A DNA stretch of 64,000 nt from Lineus longissimus (lineage: Eukaryota > Nemertea > Pilidiophora > Heteronemertea > Lineidae). The DNA lies in contig NC_088308.1 in assembly GCF_910592395.1 (NCBI RefSeq), positions 9,441,001-9,505,000 of the forward strand, written 5' to 3'. Positions 1 through 10,871 of this stretch are shown piece after piece; the stretch's first letter is position 1, and every line of letters begins with the position of its first letter. The notes beneath the pieces are model-generated. The model was not told the origin of the DNA. It saw only the letters and a list, made by a program, of their open reading frames with translations, and ran no database searches. A program made the translations under genes and the position numbers.

Positions 1-439
1 ATTTGGTACAAAGAATAACTGGATTCATTTGAACCACTGGAAGCAGGAGAATTAATTCTGTCCTGTAACTTTTGGACAAAATCCTGTTGCATTTTCAACA
101 GTTTCATACGTTCCTCGTGTTCATCCTCTTCAAATGCCATATTCTGCCTCAGATGTTTAATGTGCATGTCATGTTCCGTTTGTTGCATCATGAGTGCCCT
201 GTCAACAGCTGACATACTAGTGCTGGAATGTTCTGATGAAGGCATCGATTCAGATGTGTTTGGACGTTTTGATGTGGTTTTCCCTCCTTTCTTTGGCTCT
301 GAGGCTGCCGGCTTAGGTTGAGGTGTTGTCAAGGATGGGGTGGGGCTGTCAATTACGACACTTAATGGTGAATACTCCAGTTCTTCTACATTGGCATTTC
401 CTTCGGATGTTGAAGGCTCCATCAATAAGACATTTGCAT
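1..439 (-). CDS. Myb/SANT-like protein, exon 2 (partial, runs off left edge)
   Basis: Read on the minus strand after the acceptor (cag at 440-442), this exon stays open to the window edge, about 145 codons, in the phase left by the exon at 586-1072. It encodes a Ser/Thr/Pro-rich linker, then a Met/Gln/His/Glu-rich stretch beginning ALMMQQTEHDMHIKHLRQ that should form a coiled coil. A coiled-coil tail after an N-terminal Myb/SANT module is common in this group and would serve dimerisation. The open frame across the splice and the matching phase make the exon convincing. The stop codon lies outside the window. Confidence 0.75.
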
Positions 440-585
440 CTGAAATGTTTAACAAGGTGTATCAATTTAAACATTCTCGATCAAGTAGTGATGAAACGTA
501 CCACATTTGGAGAAATGTTTGTAGAGAGCTGTAATAGATTGCAAAAATAAAGATACATGTATCTGATACTGAACGTGTAACGTAC

Positions 586-1072
586 CTTGTTTATGGTGAC
601 CAACGTCATCATCAAAATCATTGTCCAGTGGATCCAGCACATCGCTGCAGAGTGAGGCCACCATGTGGGACGTGTCATCTGCTGTTGCGTCTGGATCGAT
701 AGTGCCGCCACCTGTCTGCCTTCGATCTTTCTTTTCCATGCTCACATCCTTCTTATCCTTCGTCTTCAGATTATCCCAGACCTTTTTGAGGGTTTTAACA
801 TCAGCAGGCTGTATCCCCTTCTGCGAGTTAAAAGCTGCGGCGATGCGGTCCCACGCTTGGGACTTTGCCCTTTTCGCCTTCGATGTATTTTGTTTGACAT
901 CCAGGATGGACTTCTCCTTGACCAGTATCGTTGCTACCAAATTCTTCTCTAGCTCCGAAAATATTCTGCGTGTCTTTTTCACTGATGCGCCTTTTCCCTG
1001 TGTTGACTCCATCGCCATTTTACTACTACTGGGCCTAGTGCCACTAGCAGACGACAGAACACTGCTTGGCAA
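586..1072 (-). CDS. Myb/SANT-like DNA-binding protein, exon 1
   Basis: 162 codons plus one base, ending at donor GTACGTTAC. Residues of about 35-110 form a Myb/SANT-like (Myb_DNA-bind_5 type) trihelix: FSELEKNLVATILVKEKSIL, then a helix with QAWDRIAAAFN, then LKKVWDNLKTKDKKD, followed by a basic tail and a TGGG motif usual for this family. After it comes an acidic stretch DNDFDDDVG. The start shown is the first Met after a stop; a second candidate is the Met in MAMESTQG about 19 residues in. Such proteins are nuclear DNA-binding factors, many domesticated from or still carried by Harbinger-type transposons. Whether this one is host or transposon-borne cannot be told because the rest is off the edge. 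Confidence 0.78.
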
Positions 1073-1434
1073 ACATCTGTTGCATCATTCCCATTGTGCA
1101 CTGATGAGATAATCGGTTAAAGTTACGCCTTTCGTAAGGAACACTTACAAAATGTCCTCAAAAAGTGGACCTTTCATTAAAGGTGTACCTTTACAAAGGA
1201 ATTGCATAAAGTCGGTTCTAAAAACGAAAACCAAAATGTGTACCTTATGGAAGGGACACCTTCCGAAAGGAGACCTTAGCAAAAGTTAACCTTTGGCCAA
1301 AATAAAGGAACATTCTAAAATACCAGCCATAGTCTAAGCGGCGAATTTTACGTCACAAGCTTCCTTCCATCTGATTGGTTGAAAGTTTTATCGATGTACA
1401 CTGTGTTGTACGAAAGGTTCTGGAAAAAAAATTC
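1073..1434. other. Intergenic region with repeated CCTTT/AAAGG palindromes
   Basis: No gene seen. Between about 1120 and 1310 the sequence carries many short inverted words (cctttcattaaagg, cctttacaaagg, ccttccgaaagg), each a small palindrome around CCTTT/AAAGG. It lies directly upstream of the minus-strand Myb/SANT gene, so it could be its promoter or the end of an unrecognised element. Confidence 0.4.
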
Positions 1435-1770
1435 CGCGGCCAGGGTGGTGTGTTTCTTAGAAGAAAGGTAGCCAGGCCGTGGCTATTCTATTGTTCGGCT
1501 GGATTCAGTTATGATTTCGACAGAGCCGTTTTCATTGTCTCGTCGGAGTAGATGTTTAGTGGTTTTCGGCGAACAGGTTTCAGGTTGTTGTTTATGGAAG
1601 TTGGAATTGTACGTTTCCTGAGGTTTTACAGTAGGTTTCATGTAGCTCAGGCGAGAAGTTAGGGCGTGCACCACTGGCCTTGGAGCTTTAGGTTCGCTTT
1701 TTTGGGCGAGGACGTCAGGTTCGGCACACTTGTTCGTTGATTGCGAAGGGATCATGTCGTCTCCTAAGTA

Positions 1771-1965
1771 TTGGTTACAGAAGGGTCACTCCCTGCTGGG
1801 GCGGACACGCTGCCGATGATTAAGAGATTCAAATGTCTAAATCCAGATGATTTTGATCGGGCCCCGGAAATGCTGGCGAGTGTGTCGGAAAAGCATCTCG
1901 TGCATGCATACTCGAAGGATGAGATTGACAGGGAGGCAGTGGCGCTCATAGGTCACGAGGCGTCG
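1771..1965 (+). CDS. DIRS gag-like ORF1, exon 1
   Basis: Opens at GTG/ATG-like start codons (an internal ATG gives MIKRFKCLNPDDFDR) and ends at a strong donor, TCG|GTGAGT, in phase 0. It has no recognised domain. It is joined to the exon at 2409-2600 because acceptor, phase and open frame all agree. The exact start is uncertain. Confidence 0.55.
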
Positions 1966-2408
1966 GTGAGTTACCGTTTTGCTCTGATTGGGGAGGCGGG
2001 TCATTGATTAGGTTCAGGGTGTAACTTAGGTCGTCTTCCCCGTCCGGGGTATGTGGATTCGTTTTTGTTGGGTATCGTTGTACACTCAGCGTACATTCGA
2101 CCTTTCCAGCAGGGGGAATATTTCGGGAACTTTTCATCGGTTAGCGATGAGGATTGTTTGCCGAAAAGTAAGGTAGGGTGTCGTTAGCTTTGCGGAATTA
2201 CGGTTTAAGCCTACATGTACCTTAGAATAATTACGCAGGTGGAAAGACTGCTCTTGGTGTCGGGATGCATCTTAGATCAGGTGTTGTTGATGACGATGGG
2301 TATGCGAAGGCATTGAAATTAATACTTGTGTTACGCTTGGAAGGCGGTGTTACCGGGAATTTGGTGTGGTCTTGTTTGCTGAAATTTTTTTATTTTGTCT
2401 TGTTATAG

Positions 2409-2600
2409 TCTCTGTTGGAGATCGTCGACGCAGAGGATACAGTGGAGAACCGCCGTTACATGTTGCATTGTGCGGTGCTGCAGGCTAATAACCTTCCCGC
2501 GGTGGCGGTGTCGGAGCCAGTGTTCGTGCATGAGCAGGCTACAGGGGGTGCAAAGGCGAGCACGAGTGGCGGGAAGCGTGCGGCGAAAGGAGTAAAGAGG
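2409..2600 (+). CDS. DIRS gag-like ORF1, exon 2
   Basis: 64 codons in phase 0/0, from acceptor ttgttatag to donor AGG|GTGAGT. It encodes SLLEIVDAEDTVENRRYMLH and a basic Gly/Ser/Lys tail. The intron before it (1966-2408) and after it (2601-2901) have canonical borders, so this retroelement ORF seems to keep spliceosomal introns. Confidence 0.6.
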
Positions 2601-2901
2601 GTGAGTGTCCGTTTTGAGCAGATGATAGTTTCCCAGTCGTTTGAGGTCAGGTATCAATCAAGATTGTGGTTTGGGGGAAGATTGAATTCGGATCAATGCT
2701 ATATCTCGCAATAAGGGTTGGGCGTACGGTTTGTGTAGTTACTCGGGCCGTTACTCGTAGGTTGGATTAAGTTGGCGGTTTCTGGGGGTCCGGGGCTGTG
2801 CAGGCGTCTGTGTTCAACGTTTTGGGGTGTTATTCCTTCGCCCGTTGTATGTACCTTCGAGGTTAGCATGCGTAAAACAGTAACGTTTTATATTGTTTCA
2901 G

Positions 2902-3060
2902 GGTGTGGCGGGTGACGCCAAGTTGGTCGTAAGGGAGCCGGCTGCGGGGCCGCCGTTGACGTCGTCGGTACCATCAGCAAGGTTGGAGGAACTGGAAAAA
3001 TCCCTCAAGCAGATGAAGGAGGCGCAGGACATGGGTTCAGTCGACACAGCTCTTAAGCAG
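2902..3060 (+). CDS. DIRS gag-like ORF1, exon 3 (start of last exon)
   Basis: 53 codons after acceptor tattgtttcag, including a helical stretch RLEELEKSLKQMKEAQDM that could be a short coiled coil. The frame runs on for 14 codons past 3060 and then meets a stop because of a one-base frameshift at about 3104. Removing that base joins it to the 3061-3403 segment. Confidence 0.6.
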
Positions 3061-3403
3061 GTGAGAACCTCAGCGCTACGCAAGAGTACGGATAATGGCG
3101 GTTGACTCTTGGCGTAAAGCTAAGAAGAAGGAAGAAAAGGAAAAGGAGAAGGAGAAGGAGAAAAAGAACGAGTCGGGTTTCTCGGGGTATCCCGCGCCAC
3201 CAAATTTTGGGTTTGGTTATAATAGCTTCAACAGAAGGAGCTTCAGAGGGAGGCGAAACTTCCGCAGTGCTTTTGGGAGAAGTGGGCCCAGCCCATACGG
3301 GAGGAATTGCTACGGCTGCGGGTCAAGTGTGCACCTACTTCGCTCATGCCCTCAGCATCAGTTCGGGTCCGCTACCACGAGTAATGGTACAAAGTCCGAG
3401 TAA
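3061..3403 (+). pseudogene. DIRS gag-like ORF1 C-terminus with CCHC zinc knuckle, frameshifted
   Basis: After the frameshift the protein continues as a Lys/Glu run, an Arg/Phe/Gly-rich stretch (SFRGRRNFRSAFG) and a perfect CX2CX4HX4C knuckle, CYGCGSSVHLLRSC, at 3308-3349. It ends at a stop near 3403. A CCHC knuckle at the end of a gag-like protein binds the element's RNA in retroelements. The one-base shift relative to exon 3 marks decay. Confidence 0.7.
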
Positions 3404-3619
3404 TACTATCTTGTAGTTGTAGTTGGGATATTAGTCAATAATGAGAGGTCACTGGGGGATATATAGGTCAGTAAGCACTTACAAGAATAGGTTGAATGTT
3501 AAATTGAGGAGATGAGGCATATACTGGTATTAATTTACAAGTATGTTACTATATCTCGGGCTCTGTGAGAGGTAAATAAAGGTTTTGAATTTCTATTCTT
3601 TCTCGTAGTTGCGTATTTT
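3404..3619 (+). other. Non-coding spacer between DIRS ORF1 and pol
   Basis: Stops in all useful frames. It contains aaataaagg near 3573 and, at 3600-3619, pyrimidine-rich acceptor-like sequences (tttctcgtag and tattttttgcag) just before the pol frame opens at QPGWEGKM. It may be an intron 3' end or the split between transcripts. Confidence 0.4.
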
Positions 3620-5529
3620 TTGCAGCCTGGTTGGGAGGGCAAGATGCTTTCTCTCTTGTTTCCTGGGACACTGATGCCCAGTTGGAACGGGAGGGGGAGG
3701 GTCTGGCCTTGCAGAAGATCTGTTCCGCAGTTGCCTGGGACTTGGGTCAAACACACTAGTTATGTATTCCTTGCTGTGGTTTCAGGCCAACAGTCAGAGT
3801 GTACCAGCATGGGAGTTGGATTCTTCATTCAACCTGGTCGCGGCAACTGCAGGGCTGAGATCACCGAGATACGTGGACTACAAGGGCAGGCCCTTCCCCT
3901 CGGCTCGCTCGGATCCAGGTTTCTTGGCAAAAGAGTGGGGAGACCTCGGTAACAATTGGGAGGAACTACTGGACAACTTACCGCTAAGGGACCATCGGCA
4001 TTTTGTCGCCGGTCAGCTACATCAGGAGGTAGCCAATTGGCAAGCTCTATTGAAATTGGTAAATGATGGGTCATCTCGGATGGTGGGAGGTTGGATAAAA
4101 GAAATGGTCGACATTTTTGACTTTTTTCAACCATTCAGTGGCTATTTCAATGGCGTCTTGTACGACGCACAAGTTCCACCGTCGCGGATCTTTTAATAAT
4201 TATGCCAACTGTGAGCCCCACAAGGAAGAAATAGCCCGTCACTTGGAGGAGGGTTTAAGGAATGGTTCCCTCAAGCTTCTGGGTAGAGTGGGCGAGATTC
4301 CTCCACCATATTTGGTTATGCCCCTATTGATGATAACGGGAACTAGGAAGAATAGGTTGTGTCATGATGAAAGGTTCTTAAATCTTTTCATGAAACACAT
4401 GCCGTTTTCACTGGAAGGTTCCGCTCTCATCCCGGGTCTGATAGAGAAGGGGGATTTCATGGCATCCACTGACGAGAAATCGGCTTATCTCAACGTATTT
4501 TTGTCTGAGAGGTCCAAAACCTTTTTCGGAATACAATTTGGTGGGTGGTACGTGGTTTACAATTGTTTGCCGTTCGGATGGTCTTTGTCCCCCTTCGTTT
4601 ATCAATCAATAGGAATGCAGGCAACGGCGTTTTTAAGATTGAAAGGAGTGATCACTACCCAGTATCTGGATGACAGGTTTCTTGGCCCAGCAAAGTTTGT
4701 AACAGGTTCGAAGGTACAACAAACGGGGATCTCGATATTTTGCAACGCGGCGACCATGTCTCTGTTAGGCTACACCATTGAATTTCTGAAGAGTTTATGG
4801 TTCCCGTCCTGCTCACTACTGAACCTTGGGTTGATAGTTCACTCGGTTTCAAGGCAATTTCAGATCCCTGCGGATAAGAAACTGAAATTTAGAGAGTTGA
4901 GGGAACAGATTTTGGCAGAGTCCGTGGTTCCCGTAAGGACTTTGCAAAAGTTCATGGGCAAGTGCGTTTCGTTCAAAACTTGTGTTCCTGCTGCAAGTCT
5001 TTACAGCCGGGCAATGGCCATTGAAATCGGTCGGTCAGGGAAAGCCAAGGCAGATATTCGGGTTGAAGGGGACTTGAGAGAGGAAATAGCGTTCTGGCGC
5101 TTCCTGGATGATTTTTCGGATTTGGCCAATTGGCGGGGTGAGCGCCATGTGGATTTGAACTTGTCCACGGATGCCAGTGGATTCGCTTGGGGGGCCTCCC
5201 TACCCGATGGTCGGGAGGTGCATGATTTCTGGTCACGGGATGACAACAGACCCATCCATTTGAAGGAGACTGGTGCTTTGTTGAAGACTCTGCAGGCGAT
5301 TCCTGAGTGCTTACGGGACAAACGGGTAGATGTATATGTGGACAATCAGGTGTTGGTAACGGCATGGGCAAAGCAGGGGGCTAGGGACCCTTCGTTGGTC
5401 AAGCTACTCAAGTCCATATTTCAGGTCATTTCTGGGCTAAATTGCGATATGAAGCTAACTTACGTGCCTTCGAAGGAGAACGCGGCGGATGCTGCTTCTC
5501 GTAAGTTGTCTCCGAGAGACGCGAGGTAA
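3620..5529 (+). pseudogene. DIRS reverse transcriptase + RNase H, frameshifted
   Basis: The N-terminal part switches frame near 3660 and 3755 and again near 4190. From 4190 one frame runs through the RT: a STDEKSAYLNV block (motif A region), CLPFGWSLSP (motif B region) and catalytic YLDD at 4663-4674. RNase H follows with its acidic residues in LSTDASGFAWG, LKETGALLKTL, VDVYVDNQVL and ENAADAAS. The enzyme would copy element RNA to cDNA. RT and RNase H residues are all present, so the copy is fairly young, but the shifts and the stop at 5527-5529 break the polyprotein. The bracketing gag knuckle and recombinase give the family. Confidence 0.85.
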
Positions 5530-5976
5530 TCAGTGGAGGCTTGGTTGAGGTTGGATAGGTTGTTTGGCCCTCATACCTTTGATTTGATGGCATTAGATTC
5601 CAATGCAATGCTAGATAGGGATGGTGCGTTGCCGCATTTCACGCCTTGTTCACTTCCGAGTTCGGTGGGGGTTAACGTCTTCACGAAGATACTTTCCGGC
5701 ACGGAAAATTACCATTGTTTCCCGCCTTTTTGCATGATAGGTTCGGTCTTGTTTTTCGTGTTGCATGAAAACCCAAGGCCACTCCGGGTAACCTTGGTAG
5801 TTCCGCAGCTATCCCCTCTTCCGTTCTGGTGGCCGGTTTTGATGTCGGTGGCAAAGTCGGTTATTGTCCTTGGTCGGAGAGATGATCGCAATGTGCTAGA
5901 GGTCCCGTCAAAGTGGGGTTATATCTCTTCGCCGTTGTTGTACCCCTTGTTGGCAGCTAGACTCGTTCTAGAATAA
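5530..5976 (+). pseudogene. DIRS post-RNase H domain, after an in-frame stop
   Basis: Same frame as the RNase H, separated only by TAA at 5527-5529: SPRDAR(stop)SVEAWLRLDRLFG. Conserved-looking stretches are FGPHTFDLMALDSN, GVNVFTKIL and FPPFCMIG, then PFWWPVL. In DIRS-type pols a domain of this type follows RNase H. Some family members have a methyltransferase-like domain here, but I see no clear SAM-binding motif, so the function is left open. Confidence 0.6.
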
Positions 5977-6071
5977 GGGGTTAAGAGCTGATTGTGCGTG
6001 GGCTTAGGAGTAGGCGGCGGCAGTTGATCGTAGTTTATTGTGTAATAGCGTTTCTTCTTGTTCTCCTTCAG

Positions 6072-7302
6072 AGAGGCGCCCATGGTCGGCAGTCGGGGTT
6101 GGATGTTGCTGAATTGCGCAGACGGGTCGATTCCCAGATGGACGGGTTCAAATCGTCGTGTTATCAAATACGCAAGTCGAAACTTCAGAAGAATTTGGAA
6201 CTATTCTTGGGTAATCTCGGGAAGGCTCTTGATACATGTACTCCGTATGATATCTGCTTATATCTGGCATGGGCCGATAGAGACGGGAAAACAGCGGTGC
6301 ATGTTATACAGTGCCCGGCTATTGGTCAGAGATTACCCGCATGTACCTGCCCGAGGAGGTTAGCGTACGGCACGGTGGCATCCAAGATCTCACAACTTAG
6401 GGACATGTTTGATCGTTTGGGAAAGCCTAATGGGTGGTGCTCCGCCGGGCAGGGGAATCCGGTTCGTTCGGATCAGGTTGCAATTTATTTGAGACAAATT
6501 CGTGTAGAGCAGAGCAAAGCCCATGTCATGGTGTCTCAGGCGAGGCCTTTGGTCATATCGAAACTACTTTTGCTGGCAATGTACATAGACAAGGAATTAA
6601 ACCGACAGGATATCCCTCTACACACGAAGTTTGTTCTGGCTAGGGACCAGGCTATGTTAAAATTAATGGGTTTTTTTGGGGGGGGGGCGACAGGGCCCAT
6701 GATGTGGGGGTTATGTTGTCGCAGGAAATTCGGGAATTGCCTGCGGGTGCGGGGTTTATCATTAAGCATACCTGGGGGAAGACCCATCGTGTCGATAATC
6801 CCAACATCTTTTCGGTGTTTCGTTTGAGGGTATAGCTATGGTGTGTCCTGTCTTGGGTTTGAAGACGTATTTTCAGGTTGCCAGTTCATTCGGCGTGGAT
6901 TTAAGTACGGGTTTTCTGTTTAGGCCTCTCGCGCGCCAGAGAGTTGCTGATAGCCCCCTATCATATGAGGTCACCTATCAGAGGTTAAAGTACTATTTGG
7001 GGAAAATAGAGGCTGATGAGGGGGAAACCCCTCATAGTTTGAGGGGCGGCTGTGCGATATCGATCCGTTTTTTGTCATCCAAAGGGGTGCCTTCACAGCC
7101 AGATATCGAAGCCATGATGGATCATATTGGTTGGTCTTCCGAATCGTCGGCTTCACACTACGCTAGGGCAGGGAAGCTCGACCAGGCAGCTAAAATGGCC
7201 GCGATTATGTCGTCAGCTACTTTTGAGGACTGGAGGCAGGTAGAGGGAGAATATATCGAGGAATGCGATCTGCCAAGTCCGTTTCCTCATCGGAAGGTGT
7301 AG
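6072..7302 (+). pseudogene. DIRS tyrosine recombinase, two frameshifts
   Basis: The frame opens after an acceptor-like ttctccttcag at about 6071 (spacer or intron 5977-6071). The N-terminal helical part ends in HTKFVLARDQAMLKLMGFF, then a run of ten G at about 6678-6687 shifts the frame. The next piece holds the first catalytic Arg in DRAHDVGVML and a conserved HTWGKTHR. A second shift at about 6830 leads to the C-terminal part with the HxxR motif HSLRGG (7033-7050), HIGW and the nucleophile Tyr in HYARAG (7159-7161). All key residues exist but in three frames, so it is inactive. A recombinase of this type would insert circular cDNA. Confidence 0.85.
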
Positions 7303-7377
7303 AGTAGTGTCCGATGTGGAGGAATATGGTTGGAAAGAGTGTACATATTTGGGATGTAGTGTAAGCATTGTGTACTG

Positions 7378-7383
7378 AATAAA
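7378..7383 (+). promoter_or_regulatory. AATAAA polyadenylation signal of the DIRS element
   Basis: A canonical AATAAA 76 nt after the recombinase stop, in tgtactgaataaatgg. It is the likely 3' processing signal of the element transcript. Confidence 0.5.
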
Positions 7384-7440
7384 TGGTTATCACTAAGAGA
7401 TTGACATTGTTAGTGTTTTAGAGGGTTCGTGGGTTTGGGG

Positions 7441-7802
7441 TGTTTGTTTATCCGAAGTGGTGTGACGTCGAGAACACGTGATTGCCTAATAACCTCAGTT
7501 GGTTTTGGAAATCATCGGATGGGAAGGAGAAATGTCAGTGCGCGTTGTGGGTGTTGTTAAAGTCTCAAGGTGTCTCCAGTGAGTTGTTTGTCGAGCCCAC
7601 CCACCCTTCCCTTAGCTGGAGTCTCTCGTGCATATCATGTGGGTGCTTCGTGCCGAGAGTGATCTCATGTCCATTACTTAAAGGCACAGAGCATGCATAT
7701 GATGACGCACCGCTTTGGATACTTTGTTACTGCCATAAGCAGACATAATGCAGTGCGACACGATATGATTCTTCACGATGTGAAAGTGTTAAGATTTTAG
7801 GA
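7441..7802. other. Unique spacer, nothing recognised
   Basis: Between the DIRS element and the repeat array. An 88-codon plus-strand frame at 7482-7748 has no recognisable composition or motif and is not called. No tRNA or repeat seen. Confidence 0.4.
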
Positions 7803-9417
7803 AAACGTCAGGAGCAGTAGCGTATAGGTGGGGGTACTATCCCCACTCACACTCAAAGAATAGAGCGTATTAGTCGGGGTGTTTCAGAACAGAAAAACAT
7901 ACATTTTCAAAATGAAACATGTATTTAAAAACTGAAACTACAAAAAGTAAATGTATGTTATTCAGTTAAAAAAATATTGATAGTAATTTACAGTGTGCAG
8001 GGTATCAAATTAATTGTTTCATTGTAAACATGGATGCTTTGGTAATAAATTTAAATTTCAAAAGAAGAAAAATATTATCTTAATCTATAAAGAAAGAAAA
8101 GAAATTGAGGCAAAATGTAAAAAGGATGAGTATCGAGTTAGTTTGGTGGGACCCCCGAAGGGGTATTTCGGCATTTGCTTCTGGCTCAAATGAGAACCCA
8201 CCAGACCACGGCTCATCCGAAAGCGAGGCATGATTAACGATACTATATGCTCCGAACCGCAGATTGTGCAATAATGACGTCATTCATTCTCCAAAGCGGC
8301 GATAATATTCAAGCATGTTGTAGAATAACGCCTCATCGCGCAAGGATTGTGGTGATGTGCATACATTATTGCCACCACCAGTGAAGTTCAATGCAAATAA
8401 GTATACGAAATTCAGACCTGTTTCCCGAGTGAGCCGTAGCCGAGTGGGGACTTCACTAGAGACTAAAGCTACAGAAGGTTTCCTCCGCCTGCATGGTGTC
8501 AAAGCTGATGCCGTGAAGGGTGTGAGGGGTCCCACTAGGTTAACTCGAAACCCACCTTTTATTTTTAGTAAATTTACATTTTGTTAGTCGTTTTCAAAAA
8601 ACCTTTGGTAAAAAATTTCATTTTATTTATGCGTCAGTTTCAGTACCGCCCACGGACTTCATCTGATTCTGTGCCGGCAGGAAGACCATTGATAGTGTTT
8701 CCAGAGTCTTTCAATAAATTTATTGAATGACCCTGGCTAACCATTGTACTAGTGCTCTGCAGTGCTCATGCATGGTCGATAATTATCACAGATTTGGCTG
8801 GAGCGCGGTGGTCACCGCTTTTATATTGAGAACTAATCGTTTGCCAATAATATACTGTACTGTGATATTGCACTATCAGTTCGGTTGGTTCAATGAGAGA
8901 AATATGCCTGCCGATGACGGGTGAGCCACAGCCGAGTGGGTTATCGCTGGGACTGAAACAACCTGATATCTCCCATCCGCCTCCGCACAAACAAACCGCG
9001 GGGGTACATGCGGGTGGGGGACCTGCCTGGCCAACTCGATACTCACCTTTTATGTTTTGCCTCTTCTTGGCGGGAATGGTAATAGGCATGAAGTAAAGTG
9101 GGGTAAAGGTAGCCCCCGGCTATTGTCTTCTTATTACACTCCCAATATTTTAGATTTAAGGCATAGAAGAAAATGTCCGGCTAATTCTTTTTAAAAGTTC
9201 GGGAAGCACTACATACATCTCATTATTATAAAAGCGACGACCACCGCGCTCCAGCCAAATCTGTTATTGGAATCTTTCATCAATAAATAGAATGGGACCA
9301 TTTTTCTTCAAATTACTGATGGATGCAGCGTTGTATTAGTTTTATAGCCATTCGTGATAATCAAAATAAAGTATGTTAGCACCAAAGAACTGAATCTCAC
9401 CAAATCCGAAACGAACT

Positions 9418-10256
9418 AGAACTGAGATTTCACAGGAGCACCTGTGAATTCATGACTCCAGGGTTGTTTTGAGGGCGATATCGTAAGAGTTGGTCTTGAG
9501 TATGGGGACCTGAAGGTCCGTGTGAGGCACCTGGGGAGAGAAGACTAGTTGAACGATGGGATCTGACACGGACACTACTATTGATCTCATCATATGAATA
9601 CCATTTAATTACAAACAAGTGAAAACAGATCATATCATATTCCTGGGCATAAATTAAAATAGGAGTGCGGGAACAAGGTTTTTTTATAGCAGGAGGAAAG
9701 CGAGAACATTTTGCGCCGTCGTATTCCGATTTGACTGGTTAGTGGTGCAATCTGCTCTTACTTTTGCAAATTAACATATTCGTTTTCAAGTTCTGACGTT
9801 GTCTGAATTAAAGGTGCTTTCCCAATGCTTGACTGGTCTGGCAAGGGGCAATGCCAGGAAAACGTGACGTCATTTTGGCCATTCTTCTTACCGCACACCC
9901 TCCCTCTCCGTAAAACATCCTGACATGGTGTGAAGTGGGAGGGCGCACAATGGGAACCACACTGCCGCGATGTTAATAGTTTCTATTTATAGAATTCAGC
10001 GGCAGAGATTTTAAGCACGGAAAAAGTTGATTAACTCGGCTAATCTCAATGGATTTTACCCAGGAATGTTTTCAAGGCGAGAGAAACATCTGATTTAAGT
10101 ACTGCGCTTATTCGATTTCATGTTCATGCCGAAGATTGGTCTAAAACGTGGACGAAAAGAGTGCATCATCGAGTGTTGGAGAGGTCACGTGATTGGACGA
10201 GAAACCTGAGCGAAAACAATACTGACTCCAGTTCCCAGAGGGAGGAGCTGGAGTCG
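9418..10256. other. Private 0.84 kb segment in array copy 0
   Basis: In copies 1-4 the sequence reads ccgaaacgaataaac without a break. In copy 0 the same words are separated by about 840 bp found nowhere else in the window. No terminal inverted repeats or ORF of interest are visible (a 67-codon minus frame at 9430-9633 is not convincing). It is either an insertion or sequence lost from the other copies. Confidence 0.55.
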
Positions 10257-10603
10257 TAATAAACTAAACATATATATTTTGTAATGAGTGCATAATGGGC
10301 CGCAAAAAGAGAAATAAATTATTCAGGCGGGGGGGGGGGGGTTATAAATGGCCAAAAATGCCAGTGATACATATAAAAGAAAGAAAAGTGCTGGATGGCG
10401 CTGGTGGTTTCTATTGGTTTGACGCCCTGGGTGGGAGTCGAACCAACGGTTGTGATTTTGATTTGCAGTCAAATACAATAGTACGAAGTAACCACCTAGC
10501 AAGGCCAGCACAAATATCAGGCGATCGAAACGCTATATCATATAGATTTCTGTCTTTGGAATATTGCCATCTGACACAAAAAAGATAAACCCCCATTCAC
10601 GCT

Positions 10604-10783
10604 GCCGGTGTAGAAGTTTAAAATGTCCTAGGATAAAATGTCCGGGAACAAAGGATTCTATTATGCGCTGAGCTATTGACGGTCATTGCCTCTATAGAAC
10701 CATATGCCATAATCTGTCAGAATGCAATAGGCCTGGACACTTTTTCTAGGGGGGACACTTTTTACTTTTACACCGGCATTACT
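10604..10783. mobile_element. 180 bp MITE with CCGG target duplication, copy 1
   Basis: Imperfect 20 bp terminal inverted repeats: left TGTAGAAGTTTAAAATGTCC, right (reverse complement) TGTAAAAGTAAAAAGTGTCC, each flanked by CCGG. Copies 1-4 of the array have a single CCGG at the matching site (gccgccggcattatt near 15220 and equivalents), so they preserve the empty site. A second copy lies at 34632-34800. No coding capacity. Confidence 0.7.
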
Positions 10784-10871
10784 TTGAATAAAGTGTATTA
10801 CAGGCCTTTATTCATCAGTCCAGAAGGGGATGATTCATCGTCCGTAGATCATTTGTAGATATCTAGCCATC

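Larger units (their letters stand above)
1435..7440 (+). mobile_element. DIRS-like tyrosine-recombinase retrotransposon, degraded
   Basis: Gene order on the plus strand is gag-like ORF with a CCHC knuckle, reverse transcriptase plus RNase H, post-RNase H domain, tyrosine recombinase. That order, and a recombinase instead of a DDE integrase or endonuclease, defines DIRS-type elements, which insert by site-specific recombination. Ends are approximate: the left falls near a GC-rich stretch at about 1435, and the right shortly after an AATAAA at 7378. I could not find convincing terminal or split direct repeats by eye. At least four frameshifts and one in-frame stop show it is not autonomous now. 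Confidence 0.85.

Noticed and set aside
1435-7440. Terminal or split direct repeats of the DIRS element
   Set aside because: I compared the 5' region, the 3404-3619 spacer and the 3' region by eye and found no convincing match, so element ends are given only as approximate.
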